64,000 nt of DNA from Bin5 sp965200685. Lineage in GTDB: Bacteria; Chloroflexota; Anaerolineae; Caldilineales; Caldilineaceae. Where the stretch lies: the NCBI GenBank assembly GCA_965200685.1, contig OZ241379.1, positions 4,030,001 through 4,094,000 of the forward strand, read 5' to 3'. The notes beneath the pieces were generated by a model, which worked only from the letters and a program-made list of their open reading frames with translations, made no database searches and was not told where the DNA came from. The position numbers and the translations under genes are program-made. Positions 41,106 through 49,948 of this stretch are shown one piece after another (the stretch's first letter is position 1; the number at the start of each line of letters is the position of its first letter).

Positions 41106-42431
41106 TTAACAAGCTTGCTCAATGGCTTTTTCACATGCAAGCACCAGACCATTGATATGCTCCTTTTCCATGGGCAGAGAGAGCGCATTCATGGTCAGGC
41201 CTTGGCTCAGGAAGTAGCCTTGGTTGAGAAGTGAGAGAAAGACACGGTGAGCCATTTCGCTGTCATTGGTGGCTAGGCTGCGATAATCGACCAGCGGCTC
41301 GTCGGTAAAATAGATGCTGAAGAGGGAGCCGAGCACCACAGCCTGGACAGGGATATCAATCCGGGCGAAAAGATCGTTGAAGCCGGCCTGCAGATGTTCG
41401 CCCAGTTCGTTCAGATGGGCAAAGGCGGCTGCTGGCAGTTGCCGTAGCGTAGCGAGCCCTGCTGCCATGACCATAGCATGGGCACTGAAGGTGCCACTCT
41501 GGAAAAATCCGGTTGGCCCGCGGCTGGTATCTAGCAGGTCCATTATATCGGCGCGGCCTCCAAAGGCACCGACGGGGAATCCACCCCCAACCAATTTGCC
41601 GAACGTGGTCAGGTCTGGGGCAATGTCGTAGTATTCTTGGACGCCGCCTCGTGCTATACGAAAACCGACTACCTCATCAAGAATGAGCAACACGTCATTC
41701 TCCTGGGTCACACGGCGAACCGCTTGTACAAATTCTTTGCGGAGCGGCAGAATCCCTGTCTTGGGGTCAAGGAGTACACAGGCCAGTTCATGACGATGAC
41801 GGCGTACAAGTTGTTCAACCGCGTCTTCATTGTTGTAGGGCAAGACGATGACTTCGGCCGGCGCATGGGGTGATATCCCGCCCGCAGTCGGCACGGAATT
41901 GGGTGCCTCGGCTGGGCCTGCCTTCTCCAGCTGGGGCGCGACGCTCACCTCTACGATATCATGGCTGCCATGGTAGCCACCCTCAAACTTGGCGATCTTG
42001 GAGCACCCACAAAACCCCCGGGCCAGCCGAATCGCGTGCAGGGTTGCCTCGGTACCAGAGTTGCAGAAGCGGATGCGTTCAATGGATGTCACACGGTCGC
42101 ATATCTCCTCAGCCAGCTCAACTTCATTGCCCATAGGCGCGCCAAGGGCGATCCCACGCGAGAGCTGGGCCTGTACCGCTTGATTCACGGCGGGATTGTT
42201 GTGGCCGAGAATCTGCCCGGTGTGATGGTTGGCAAAGTCCACAAGGCGGCGTTCGTCAAGATCGTAGAGATAACAGCCCTCGCCGCGCTGCATGGTAAGC
42301 GGATAGGGTGGGTAGAAGTAGGCTCCCTTGGCACCGCCCGGCATGGATTTGCGGTCCCGGTTGAACTGCTCCTGCGAATTGGGGCTCTCTGCGGTATAGA
42401 TCTGCTCGAGCATCGCTTCAGTTTGCTCCAT
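41106..42431 (-). CDS. Class III aminotransferase, glutamate-1-semialdehyde aminomutase-like
   Basis: About 441 residues of PLP fold type I, class III. Segments: FCNSGTEAT (cofactor phosphate), LLILDEVVGFR (the conserved Asp) and TTFGKLVGGGFPVGAFGG with the PLP lysine near Lys279. It resembles HemL-like proteins, but its place in a catabolic cluster and the absence of other heme genes argue against a role in tetrapyrrole synthesis. A transaminase or aminomutase acting on an amino acid or amino sugar is more likely. Start ATG 42431 with AGAGGA upstream; 25 bp from the propeller gene. Confidence 0.85.
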   Translation of the reverse strand: MEQTEAMLEQIYTAESPNSQEQFNRDRKSMPGGAKGAYFYPPYPLTMQRGEGCYLYDLDERRLVDFANHHTGQILGHNNPAVNQAVQAQLSRGIALGAPMGNEVELAEEICDRVTSIERIRFCNSGTEATLHAIRLARGFCGCSKIAKFEGGYHGSHDIVEVSVAPQLEKAGPAEAPNSVPTAGGISPHAPAEVIVLPYNNEDAVEQLVRRHRHELACVLLDPKTGILPLRKEFVQAVRRVTQENDVLLILDEVVGFRIARGGVQEYYDIAPDLTTFGKLVGGGFPVGAFGGRADIMDLLDTSRGPTGFFQSGTFSAHAMVMAAGLATLRQLPAAAFAHLNELGEHLQAGFNDLFARIDIPVQAVVLGSLFSIYFTDEPLVDYRSLATNDSEMAHRVFLSLLNQGYFLSQGLTMNALSLPMEKEHINGLVLACEKAIEQAC

Positions 42432-42456
42432 TGTCTGTTCCTCTGCCCTAGTGCGG

Positions 42457-43932
42457 TTACTCAAACCAATAGCTATACAGTTGTGCATTGGTTAGGTTGA
42501 TACGCAGCCGAATCGCACCATTTGCAGGGTCAGGCATGCGGCTGCGCTCGCGCCAGGCGATTCGCTGTCGTACACTGTTGTCGGTCAAGGCGATAGATTC
42601 CTCCTGACTGAAGCCGGCCAGGGGGTGGCCGGCGACGTCCAAAACCTCAACGGTTATCGTACCCCTATCAGCATCAGCGTTGAAAAAGAGCTGTTCCCCT
42701 TGCCACTGAAATGGCACGGTTGTGAGCGAGCCACCCTCTTCTGTGGCATCCAACGAGACGAATCCATCCCGGCGCAGTGTAGCCAGACAGATGGCCGCGT
42801 TGTCCGGGTCCCATTTCTGCGGGGGCCAGCGGAACGTAATGCCTGTGTAGTAGAACCAGAGCTCATCGTCCCGGACCACAGGCGAGGAAGGGCCGAGTAT
42901 CTGCATCGTATCATAGGCTCCAGCACCCAAGGGTGACGAGTCGATGAATGCCGCCCGCTTGCCTAGACGCTCCCAGTTGTACATATCCCGGCTACTTGCC
43001 AACTGGACATGGTGGAACCCGTCATGGTTGCGGCCTGTGGGGTTGCGGCCCACATGGTGAAACATAGAAGCAAAACCAATATAACGACTCTCGTAGCGGG
43101 AAATGGCGAAATTGTAGACATCAACGCCATGTTCCTGCGGATGGTTGAAGATCGTCTGTTGCAGGGCAGGAGTGGCGAGACGTTGTGCAATCACACTGCG
43201 TGCCAGCTCCTGGTCCTCGTCATCGGCATGGAAGACCAATTGCGGTTCGCTCCAGTGCTCAAAGTCCTCGCTAGTCGTCAGCGCATGGGAACGCCCGTAG
43301 GGTCCTCTGACCTTGACCGTCGCGATGAATTGATGGTTGATGGGATCAAAGCTGAAGTTCGGTTCATCTCCTGAAAGGATAGGGGGGACGTGGAGACGTG
43401 TCCAAGCTATGCCATCGGGGGAGACTGCGAAGAAGATGGAGTGTTCCGGCAGCATTGTAAAGGTGATGGCCTTGAAGCGGCGATTTGGATCCGGGTCCAG
43501 GGCGTCGTAGACAACGCCCAACACTTCGCTCGTGCGTGTATCATCTATGGGGATACAGACGAAGTTGTTCGCTGTTGAGCCGTCAACCTCTACCTGGCCC
43601 AGGGCTGGCTGATACCAGTGGAGGCCATCGCGGCTCTCGTGGTAGGAGGAACGCCCGGCTTCCGCGCTCAGCTTTGCGCCAATGCTCCAGAACTTCCAAA
43701 GCCCAGCCTGCGGGTCCCAGACCGGTGCAGTACGTGTCTGGGGCCGGTAGGCTGGGCCGTCGGTCTGCTGTGCGAGCAGAACTGTACTCGGATCTGAGCG
43801 GATCAGCGCGCCTTTCTTGTTTGGCCGCTGCATACATGTCTGTAGATTGTGGATCTCTGCCACGTCTGCATCATCAAGAAAGAGTTGTCTCTCTTGGCGT
43901 GCAAACCTGCGGATGTTTGGATCAGGTGCCAT
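42457..43932 (-). CDS. Five-bladed beta-propeller glycosidase-like protein
   Basis: A 491-residue cytoplasmic protein with repeated segments of the type W.....P....G.., such as RTAPVWDPQAGLWKFW, YHESRDGLHWYQP, FFAVSPDGIAWTR, LTTSEDFEHWSEP and LASSRDMYNWERL. These 'date-and-scene' blades are typical of GH32/GH43/GH130-like five-bladed propellers. A C-terminal beta-sandwich (about 390-491) follows. No export signal. Which acidic residues are catalytic cannot be fixed by eye. First gene after the operator at 43995-44012, so probably the head of a minus-strand operon running to the amidohydrolases. A good AAGGAGGG precedes the ATG. Confidence 0.7.
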   Translation of the reverse strand: MAPDPNIRRFARQERQLFLDDADVAEIHNLQTCMQRPNKKGALIRSDPSTVLLAQQTDGPAYRPQTRTAPVWDPQAGLWKFWSIGAKLSAEAGRSSYHESRDGLHWYQPALGQVEVDGSTANNFVCIPIDDTRTSEVLGVVYDALDPDPNRRFKAITFTMLPEHSIFFAVSPDGIAWTRLHVPPILSGDEPNFSFDPINHQFIATVKVRGPYGRSHALTTSEDFEHWSEPQLVFHADDEDQELARSVIAQRLATPALQQTIFNHPQEHGVDVYNFAISRYESRYIGFASMFHHVGRNPTGRNHDGFHHVQLASSRDMYNWERLGKRAAFIDSSPLGAGAYDTMQILGPSSPVVRDDELWFYYTGITFRWPPQKWDPDNAAICLATLRRDGFVSLDATEEGGSLTTVPFQWQGEQLFFNADADRGTITVEVLDVAGHPLAGFSQEESIALTDNSVRQRIAWRERSRMPDPANGAIRLRINLTNAQLYSYWFE

Positions 43933-43994
43933 TCTGTCCCTCCTTTGCTGTAGTTACTGGCCACTGGGAGTTGGATTTACAATCCGTTCTATAG

Positions 43995-44012
43995 TATGGT
44001 ATCGTTTCCATA
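43995..44012. promoter_or_regulatory. LacI-family-like operator TATGGTATCGTTTCCATA
   Basis: An 18-bp imperfect palindrome (14 of 18 positions symmetric) with a central CG, the typical shape of LacI/GalR operators. It lies 63 bp upstream of the propeller gene. The spacer 43933-44191 otherwise contains no gene. Confidence 0.55.
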
Positions 44013-44168
44013 CTGATTCTCTAGGTAGAGCCTACTATCTCTGGCTGCCATGGTAGATCAACAACAAAGCTGGGTAAATCAAATTCTTCACGGTGATGCT
44101 GTCCCAGTATTGTGATATGGCCCGCAAACGATTACAACAACGAACTTTTTCTCTCGAATAGGTGCAGT

Positions 44169-44187
44169 GCTCCGGCATGGCCGGGGC
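44169..44187 (-). terminator. Hairpin after the dipeptide permease gene
   Basis: GCTCCGGC/GCCGGGGC forms an 8-bp stem with a 3-base loop, four bases beyond the stop of the gene at 44192. No T run follows, so intrinsic termination is uncertain. Confidence 0.35.
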
Positions 44188-44191
44188 TGGC

Positions 44192-45106
44192 CTAGTCCAG
44201 ATTCATGCGTGGGTCAAAGGCATCTCGCAGGGCATCGCCGAAAAAGTTTATTGACAGAACAGCGAAGGCGATAGCCACAGCCGAAGGCAGCCAGCGCCAG
44301 GGCATATTCTCCAAAATGGGGAGCTGCATGGCAGCTGTCAATGTCTGTCCCCAACTTGGGGTTGGCTGTTGCACACCCAAGCCGAGGAAACTGAGACTTG
44401 ACTCGGTCATGATCGCGCCGGCCAGGCCGAGGGTCGCGGCCACCACAACCGGGCCCACTACATTGGGCAGAATATGGCGAAAGATGACGCGCCGGGTCGG
44501 CACCCCGATGGCAACCGCAGCGAGGACGAAATCCTGGCTACGCAGACTGAGAAATTGACCACGGATCAGGCGAGTCATGCCTGGCCAACCGAAGATACCG
44601 ATAATCACCATGATATTGAAGATATTTGGCGGCAGGACATAGGTTACAGTGATGAGCAGGAGAAAAGTGGGGAAACACATGATGATGTCGGTGAAGCGCA
44701 TGATGATGTTGTCCATATAACCGCCGAAATATCCGGAGATACTACCGAGCACCAAGGCGATAGATGTGTAGATCCCTACAGCCACAAGCCCCACCGAGAG
44801 CGAAACGCGAGCCCCATAGATTAGGCGCGCCCAGACATCCCGGCCAATGCCATCGGTGCCTAGAATATGTTCGGCACTAGGCGGCTGGTCCTTTTTCCTC
44901 AGGTCCATGGTGGCTGGGTCCGCCCCGGCCACCATAGGCGCGAAGAGGGCGGCGATAATGAGAAGCACCAACATGCCCAGCCCCAGCATCCCCAGCTTGT
45001 GCCGGATGAGCCGACGCCAGAACCGGTACTGGGCCGAATCGTGCCGGGGTATTTGCAGCGTATCTACGGCTTTCGTTGCCCCCTGCTCCCTCTGGTTTGC
45101 GGTCAT
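44192..45106 (-). CDS. Peptide/nickel-type ABC importer permease (DppC-like)
   Basis: A 304-residue permease. The N-terminal helix is followed by the DppC signature HILGTDGIGRDVWARLIYGARVSL (about 82-105); the EAA loop is near LRSQDFVLAAVAIGVPTRRVIFRHILPN. It ends FGDALRDAFDPRMNLD as usual. The partner DppB-like gene lies 9 bp upstream. Importers of this family carry oligopeptides, but also opines, oligosaccharides and glycosides, which fits the sugar-type neighbours. Confidence 0.92.
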   Translation of the reverse strand: MTANQREQGATKAVDTLQIPRHDSAQYRFWRRLIRHKLGMLGLGMLVLLIIAALFAPMVAGADPATMDLRKKDQPPSAEHILGTDGIGRDVWARLIYGARVSLSVGLVAVGIYTSIALVLGSISGYFGGYMDNIIMRFTDIIMCFPTFLLLITVTYVLPPNIFNIMVIIGIFGWPGMTRLIRGQFLSLRSQDFVLAAVAIGVPTRRVIFRHILPNVVGPVVVAATLGLAGAIMTESSLSFLGLGVQQPTPSWGQTLTAAMQLPILENMPWRWLPSAVAIAFAVLSINFFGDALRDAFDPRMNLD

Positions 45107-45115
45107 CCTTCTAGC

Positions 45116-46078
45116 CTATTCGTAACGAATACGCGGGTCTACAAAAGCATAGGTGAGATCGGCCAGCAGATTGCTCATCAAGACAACCAAAGCCACAGTG
45201 AAGTTCACCCCCATGATCACCGGATAGTCCCGGGAGTGGATGGCTGCCAAGCTGTACGTACCCATACCGGGCCAGGCGAAAATGTGTTCAATGATCACTG
45301 TGCCACCGATCAGGAAGGGTATATCTAAACTGATAATTGTAATCAGGGGGATCAAAGCGTTGCGGAGGGCATGCCCGACCAAGATCGCCTTCTCCGCCAG
45401 GCCCTTGGCACGGGCTACGGTGATATAATCCTGCCGAATGACATCGAGCAGACTGCTACGAGCATAGCGCATGAAACTGGCCACACTCCCTAACCCCAAG
45501 ACCACAGATGGCAAGATCATATGGTGGATGCGGGTCAGTAGCGTGGCCTCCTCACCGTAGTTTATGATACCGGATGTGGGAAAGAGCGGCAATTTTAGGG
45601 AGAGGAGAAAGATGCCACCGATGGCAAAGACGAAACCGGGTGTAGATATCCAGAAAAAACCCGTTAATGTCAGTAGCTGATCGATCCAAGAGTACTGTTT
45701 GACCGCAGAGATGATGCCCAACCCAACCCCTACGATTATGCCAAAGAGGAGCGAACTTGCCGTGAGCTGCAATGTGGCCGGCAACCGTTCCAAAATCTCA
45801 TCAAGGACAGGGGCCCCGGATGTGAGCGATTTCCCCAGATTGCCCCGCAAGAGTTCTCGCACCCAGATGAGATAGCGCACATGGGGCGGCCTGTTGAGGC
45901 CATAATTCTCGCGCATGGCCTCTAGCTGCTCAGGTGAAAAATTGGCGATGGCCGTTGTCGGGATCAGAGCATCCACAAAGTCACCCGGCATGAGTTGGGT
46001 AAAGATAAAAGTGACAACGGTCAGGCCCAAGAGAATGGGTATTGAGACCGCCAGGCGACGCAATATGTAGGTTCGCAT
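45116..46078 (-). CDS. Peptide/nickel-type ABC importer permease (DppB-like)
   Basis: A 320-residue permease starting MRTYILRRLAVSIPILLGLTVVTFIF, the standard DppB/OppB N-terminus. The EAA loop contains YITVARAKGLAEKAILVGHALRNALIP and the protein ends ADLTYAFVDPRIRYE. Forms the membrane channel with the DppC-like protein. The start ATG follows an 88-bp spacer (46079-46166) rich in GGCCACTG repeats. Confidence 0.92.
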   Translation of the reverse strand: MRTYILRRLAVSIPILLGLTVVTFIFTQLMPGDFVDALIPTTAIANFSPEQLEAMRENYGLNRPPHVRYLIWVRELLRGNLGKSLTSGAPVLDEILERLPATLQLTASSLLFGIIVGVGLGIISAVKQYSWIDQLLTLTGFFWISTPGFVFAIGGIFLLSLKLPLFPTSGIINYGEEATLLTRIHHMILPSVVLGLGSVASFMRYARSSLLDVIRQDYITVARAKGLAEKAILVGHALRNALIPLITIISLDIPFLIGGTVIIEHIFAWPGMGTYSLAAIHSRDYPVIMGVNFTVALVVLMSNLLADLTYAFVDPRIRYE

Positions 46079-46166
46079 AGCTGCAGTGGCCTATAGCCTG
46101 TGAGCAGTGGCCTGTAAAACTGCCTTACCGGCCACTAGCCACTGGTCACAGGCCACTGGTGTTTTG
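46079..46166. repeat. Spacer rich in CAGTGGCC/GGCCACTG words
   Basis: Between the binding-protein stop and the DppB start, CAGTGGCC-type words occur four or more times in both orientations (e.g. CAGTGGCCT, GGCCACTAG, GGCCACTGG), giving several possible hairpins. Confidence 0.6.
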
Positions 46167-47873
46167 CTATTCTGATACAGACCAGTTCACCGCATTGTTA
46201 AAGCCATTGTTCCACGGATAGTACTGGTTCCACAGGGAGTCATCAGTGAACCCGCTCACCCGTTTGTTGATCGCCACAGGGCCAGTAAACTGGAGGAAGG
46301 GCATCATAGGCAGCTCTTCATTCAGCCGCATCTGGATCTGATTGTGGATCTCCCGTCGTTCATTGGCATCGACTGTGACTGCGGTCTGGTTGAAGAGAGC
46401 CTGAGCAGCTGAATCGCCCCATGGGGTGCGGCAACGCTCTGCATCGGTGAAAAAGGAATTATACTGTTCCGGGAAGGAGAAGCCCCAGCCTTGATAGAGC
46501 AGGTCGAAATCACACGATGCTTGTGCTTCACCGACTGCCGTGCCTTCTATATACTGTAACTGGGCCTTCACGCCGACCGCAGCCAAATTCTGCTGAATCG
46601 CGGCCATGATCTCCTGGTGCAGCGCGTCTCCATAGTACCAATTCACCCGCAGCTCCGTATTGGGGTCCCATGTACCATCGGCCTCGGCTGCGGCCAGCAA
46701 TTCTTGTGCCTTTTCCGGACTGTATTCATACTGGTTCAGGCCGGGTGCTAACCAAGGACGCATCTCCATATATGAATTGTAGGGCTGACACAAGCCGCTG
46801 TACAGTGTTTCACAGATCCCGACGCGGTCAATGGCGTAGGCCAAGGCCTGGCGGACCCGCTTGTCGGCAAGGGTAGATGATTCGTAGTTCAGCAGGAAGA
46901 CCCGGATGTAATTGCGGTTGACTAGGTGGACATCGACGTTGTCCAGTTCCAGAGCCTGCTCGTAGAAGTCCTGGGGAACGTTCCACACGTCCAGTTCGCC
47001 TTTCTGTAGGGCGATGAACTGGGTATCCTCAGCCCCAAAATTCTTGAAGATGATGCGTTTCACTTTGGGCTTGCCGCCATAGTAGTCGTCGTTGCGTTCA
47101 AGCTCTATGAACTGATCGCGCTCGGCGCGCACGAACTTAAAGGGCCCAGAACCGATGTTGAGTTCCGGCGTGTACCAGGCCGGCGCATGATGTTCCACGA
47201 TGTCGGCGGGTTTTACATCAGCAAAGATATGTGCTGGCAGGATCTGCAGGTCGGAGGTTGCGGACAGATGCCAGCCGACGTTCGTGTCTTCCAGCTCAAA
47301 TACGACCGTGAAGTCGTCAACGACACGCACCCCTGGCAGCTCATCGCTAACGCCATCATAGAAATCTTGTCCACCTTTGAGGCTGCTGATCCAACGTTGG
47401 GGATTGATGTTGGTGGCCTGGGTCAATATGAATCTGACCGTTGCTTCCACATCATGGGCTGTCACTGGTTCGCCATCATGCCATTGAGCATCATCCCGTA
47501 GTTTGAATGTGTAGATAGTGGCATCGTCCGATACGTCCCATTCAAGTGCTAGATCGGGGTGTGGTTCATTGTTGCGGTCAAGATTGAAAAGGCGGCTATG
47601 GGTCAGCATGGCAGGGGTATTGCTGCTGTAGCCATATTGGTAGGTGGGCCGGAAGGGGCTGTATGTCCCCCAGGGAGATCCGGTGGCAAAGGTCAATGTC
47701 CCGCCATCGTCGTCCATGGACTCTGCGGCCGGCTCTGTGGCTGGGGCAGTGGTAGCTTCGGCTGCTACATCAGGGGCCGGCGCGGCTCTTGGCGGCGCAA
47801 TCGGCGTGCATGCAGACAACAACAAGGCCGCGACGATCATGAGGGCAAAGATAATGCGGGAATATTTATACAT
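46167..47873 (-). CDS. Family 5 solute-binding lipoprotein of the first peptide-type importer
   Basis: About 568 residues. The signal peptide ends in the lipobox LLSAC (Cys about 21), followed by an Ala/Pro/Glu-rich tether and the SBP_bac_5 domain (LALEWDVSDDATIYTFKLRDDAQWHDGEPVTAHDV is its signature stretch near 120). The start is ATG 47873 with GGAG upstream; the open frame extends 49 codons. First gene of a three-gene importer (binding protein, DppB, DppC) without ATPases. A palindrome overlapping a -35 box lies about 200 bp upstream. Confidence 0.9.
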   Translation of the reverse strand: MYKYSRIIFALMIVAALLLSACTPIAPPRAAPAPDVAAEATTAPATEPAAESMDDDGGTLTFATGSPWGTYSPFRPTYQYGYSSNTPAMLTHSRLFNLDRNNEPHPDLALEWDVSDDATIYTFKLRDDAQWHDGEPVTAHDVEATVRFILTQATNINPQRWISSLKGGQDFYDGVSDELPGVRVVDDFTVVFELEDTNVGWHLSATSDLQILPAHIFADVKPADIVEHHAPAWYTPELNIGSGPFKFVRAERDQFIELERNDDYYGGKPKVKRIIFKNFGAEDTQFIALQKGELDVWNVPQDFYEQALELDNVDVHLVNRNYIRVFLLNYESSTLADKRVRQALAYAIDRVGICETLYSGLCQPYNSYMEMRPWLAPGLNQYEYSPEKAQELLAAAEADGTWDPNTELRVNWYYGDALHQEIMAAIQQNLAAVGVKAQLQYIEGTAVGEAQASCDFDLLYQGWGFSFPEQYNSFFTDAERCRTPWGDSAAQALFNQTAVTVDANERREIHNQIQMRLNEELPMMPFLQFTGPVAINKRVSGFTDDSLWNQYYPWNNGFNNAVNWSVSE

Positions 47874-48067
47874 GGTTCTCACTCCTTTTGTAGATGCTTC
47901 ATTGATAACGAAACCTGACACGACCTGCACTGGATGGCCCACTTCCCAGACTACTCTCCACGGATCAGTGCCTCTAGGGTTCTCCTGGCGGTTCAGTCGA
48001 TCATCACTCATGAAACACATGGCATCCTATGGGGGACGCACATGGATAGGCACTTTCATGAAAAGCG

Positions 48068-48092
48068 TACCATGAAGATCATGGTATGTCAA
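48068..48092 (-). promoter_or_regulatory. -35 box and adjoining operator-like palindrome upstream of the importer
   Basis: TTGACA (48087-48092, minus strand) directly abuts the perfect inverted repeat TACCATGA-AGA-TCATGGTA (48068-48086), which would occupy the -35/-10 spacer. The -10 (TACGCT, 48064-48069) is weak, as expected for a regulated promoter. Confidence 0.5.
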
Positions 48093-48094
48093 TA

Positions 48095-48835
48095 TCAAAA
48101 TGGATGATTGATTTTGTCCCTCTTTGCAGGGGAGTCGGGGAATTCGATCTGCACTTCAGCCAACCTGATCTCGCCAGAGGGCAGATAACTTCTGTCTACA
48201 GCGTAGTCAACTTCTGGTCGTCGATAGTGAGGGCCGTTCGGCTCCGGCAGCACAGGCACCACATGCAAAGGGTGTAGCAGAAAGATGATGTCAATATTGA
48301 CATCCCGCAGCACAGTGTCGATCTCATCCCAGGCGTATACGTCCTGCAGGTCGTGGCGGGCCCCCAGACAGAGCCACTGGGCCGGGTCGGGTACTAAGGT
48401 GACTGTCTGCTGGGACCAGTCCGCTGTCGCCACAAAGGGCTGGGAAGCCAGCACGAAGTTGACGGCCTTATCGCCTACCCGGGCCTGACAGTGTAGCCGT
48501 AACTCCGCTCCTTGCAGGTCCACGCTGCCCTTCAGGCGCGCGGTCACCCGGGCATTACGAAAATCTCGCGGATAACCGCCGCTGATGAAGCGGTTATCCG
48601 CCATCAGGGGCCCATAACGTGGGCCGGGGTTGGGCTGCGGCGCGGTATAGAGAATAAAGAGGAGATGGAGATAGCCGCCACCCGGTGGAGCATGGTTGGC
48701 GTCGATTCCCCACGGACTACGAGAGACCAGTGCCCCCTCTTCAATCATGGCAGGTGCTGGCTGATTCGGTCCCAACCAAGCCATCCAGCCGCCGGGTCCG
48801 TTTTCAAACGTCTCACAGTAGCGTAACGCGCACAT
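48095..48835 (-). CDS. Protein of unknown function, predicted beta-rich
   Basis: 246 residues; not recognised. It begins LRYCETFENGPGGWMAWLG, which resembles the opening strand of jelly-roll modules (F..G..GW...), and alternates short hydrophobic strands with polar turns (ELRLHCQARVGDKAVNFVLAS, QQTVTLVPDPAQWLCLGARHD). No signal peptide or membrane helix. It may be a carbohydrate-binding or laminin-G-like protein that acts with the Gfo/Idh gene 24 bp upstream. Its stop is two bases from the -35 box of the importer promoter. Confidence 0.6.
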   Translation of the reverse strand: MCALRYCETFENGPGGWMAWLGPNQPAPAMIEEGALVSRSPWGIDANHAPPGGGYLHLLFILYTAPQPNPGPRYGPLMADNRFISGGYPRDFRNARVTARLKGSVDLQGAELRLHCQARVGDKAVNFVLASQPFVATADWSQQTVTLVPDPAQWLCLGARHDLQDVYAWDEIDTVLRDVNIDIIFLLHPLHVVPVLPEPNGPHYRRPEVDYAVDRSYLPSGEIRLAEVQIEFPDSPAKRDKINHPF

Positions 48836-48859
48836 TGCAGATATTTGTGTTGCCCAACC

Positions 48860-49888
48860 TCAGGCCCGGGGCAGCGGCAGATCGATTTTTGCACTACCTT
48901 GGGTTTGAGAGATCAGAGCGGCCAGCATGATCTCCAGAGAGTTCCTAGCTCGGTAAGGGGAGGAGCTACTGGAGGCATCATGCCAGACCATCTGGGCCAT
49001 CTCCTGCACAGCCGGGATCAGGTTAGCCCCAAAGGGGTCGATATAGCCACGTCCCTGTGGTGGTTTCACCTCAAGCGGCCGCCCTTCGGGTTGCTCCGTC
49101 TTCCAGGCCGTACAGTGTCGGTCGGTGACCCAGAAGCGGCCACTTGGGCCCTGGAGATCGAACTCAAAAATCTGGGGCGTCAATTTGGCACTGTTGATGA
49201 CCCCTCGCACACCGTTGGCAAATTCAACGATGATGGTAGAACCAGGGTCGTATTGGGGGTCTTTGCCGCCCTTGCCATCGTAGACCGGGCCGTACTCCTC
49301 AAAGCCCTGTTCGTGTGCCGCGATGACCCAGATGGGTTCGGCATTGGCGAAGAAGCACACGGCATCAACGAGATGGGTGCCATTGCGAAAGAGCATGGAG
49401 CGGCGGCCGCCCATGTGGGCCACGATGCGTGTCAGCCCCCCGATCTCTCCAGTCCAGACCGCCTGCGCGACGGCCTGATATGAAGGAATCCAACTACGGG
49501 TATGGTCCACGGACATCTTGGTGCCATTGCGTTCGATAGTCTCAATGATGCGGTCAGCATCCTGTACTGTGGTTGTCAATGGCTTTTCGCAGATGACCCC
49601 TTTGATGCCGGCGTTGGAGGCATCACAGACTGGGTCGGTGTGCAAATGATCCGGCGTTGCCACTGATACCACGTCCAGATTCTCTTGTTCAAACATCTCA
49701 TGGTAGTCGGTGTACTCCTGGAGGCTGCCTTGGGGTAGTTCCGCCCGCTCATAAAAACGCGCAAACACATCGGGGTCAAGATCGCAGATGGCCACCAGAT
49801 CGTATTCAGCTGCACGAGCATAGGCATAGCCATGGGAACCACCTAGGCCGCCGCCGATGACACCTGCACGCAGTACATTCTCAGACAT
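48860..49888 (-). CDS. Gfo/Idh/MocA family oxidoreductase
   Basis: About 342 residues with the Rossmann start VLRAGVIGGGLGGSHGYAYA, the canonical GVICEKPLTTT (about 93-103) and the C-terminal domain with SVDHTRSWIPSYQAV. I prefer ATG 49888 to GTG 49894 because the GTG overlaps the AAGGAGT ribosome site. It follows the second importer's genes in the same direction (60-bp spacer with CTAGTGG/CCACTAG arms) and may oxidise the imported compound. Confidence 0.88.
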   Translation of the reverse strand: MSENVLRAGVIGGGLGGSHGYAYARAAEYDLVAICDLDPDVFARFYERAELPQGSLQEYTDYHEMFEQENLDVVSVATPDHLHTDPVCDASNAGIKGVICEKPLTTTVQDADRIIETIERNGTKMSVDHTRSWIPSYQAVAQAVWTGEIGGLTRIVAHMGGRRSMLFRNGTHLVDAVCFFANAEPIWVIAAHEQGFEEYGPVYDGKGGKDPQYDPGSTIIVEFANGVRGVINSAKLTPQIFEFDLQGPSGRFWVTDRHCTAWKTEQPEGRPLEVKPPQGRGYIDPFGANLIPAVQEMAQMVWHDASSSSSPYRARNSLEIMLAALISQTQGSAKIDLPLPRA

Positions 49889-49948
49889 GCTCACTCCTTA
49901 ACACTACAATGGCTAGTGGTCAATAGCCTGTGGCTTGTGTACTGGCCA

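Noticed and set aside
41106..42431. Assignment as hemL for heme synthesis
   Set aside because: The family match is real, but the location in a catabolic cluster without other tetrapyrrole genes makes a general class III aminotransferase or aminomutase more likely.
43485..43994. 169-codon plus-strand open frame over the propeller gene and its upstream region
   Set aside because: Antisense to a convincing protein with repeated blade motifs; its composition is Arg/Ser-rich as in shadow frames.
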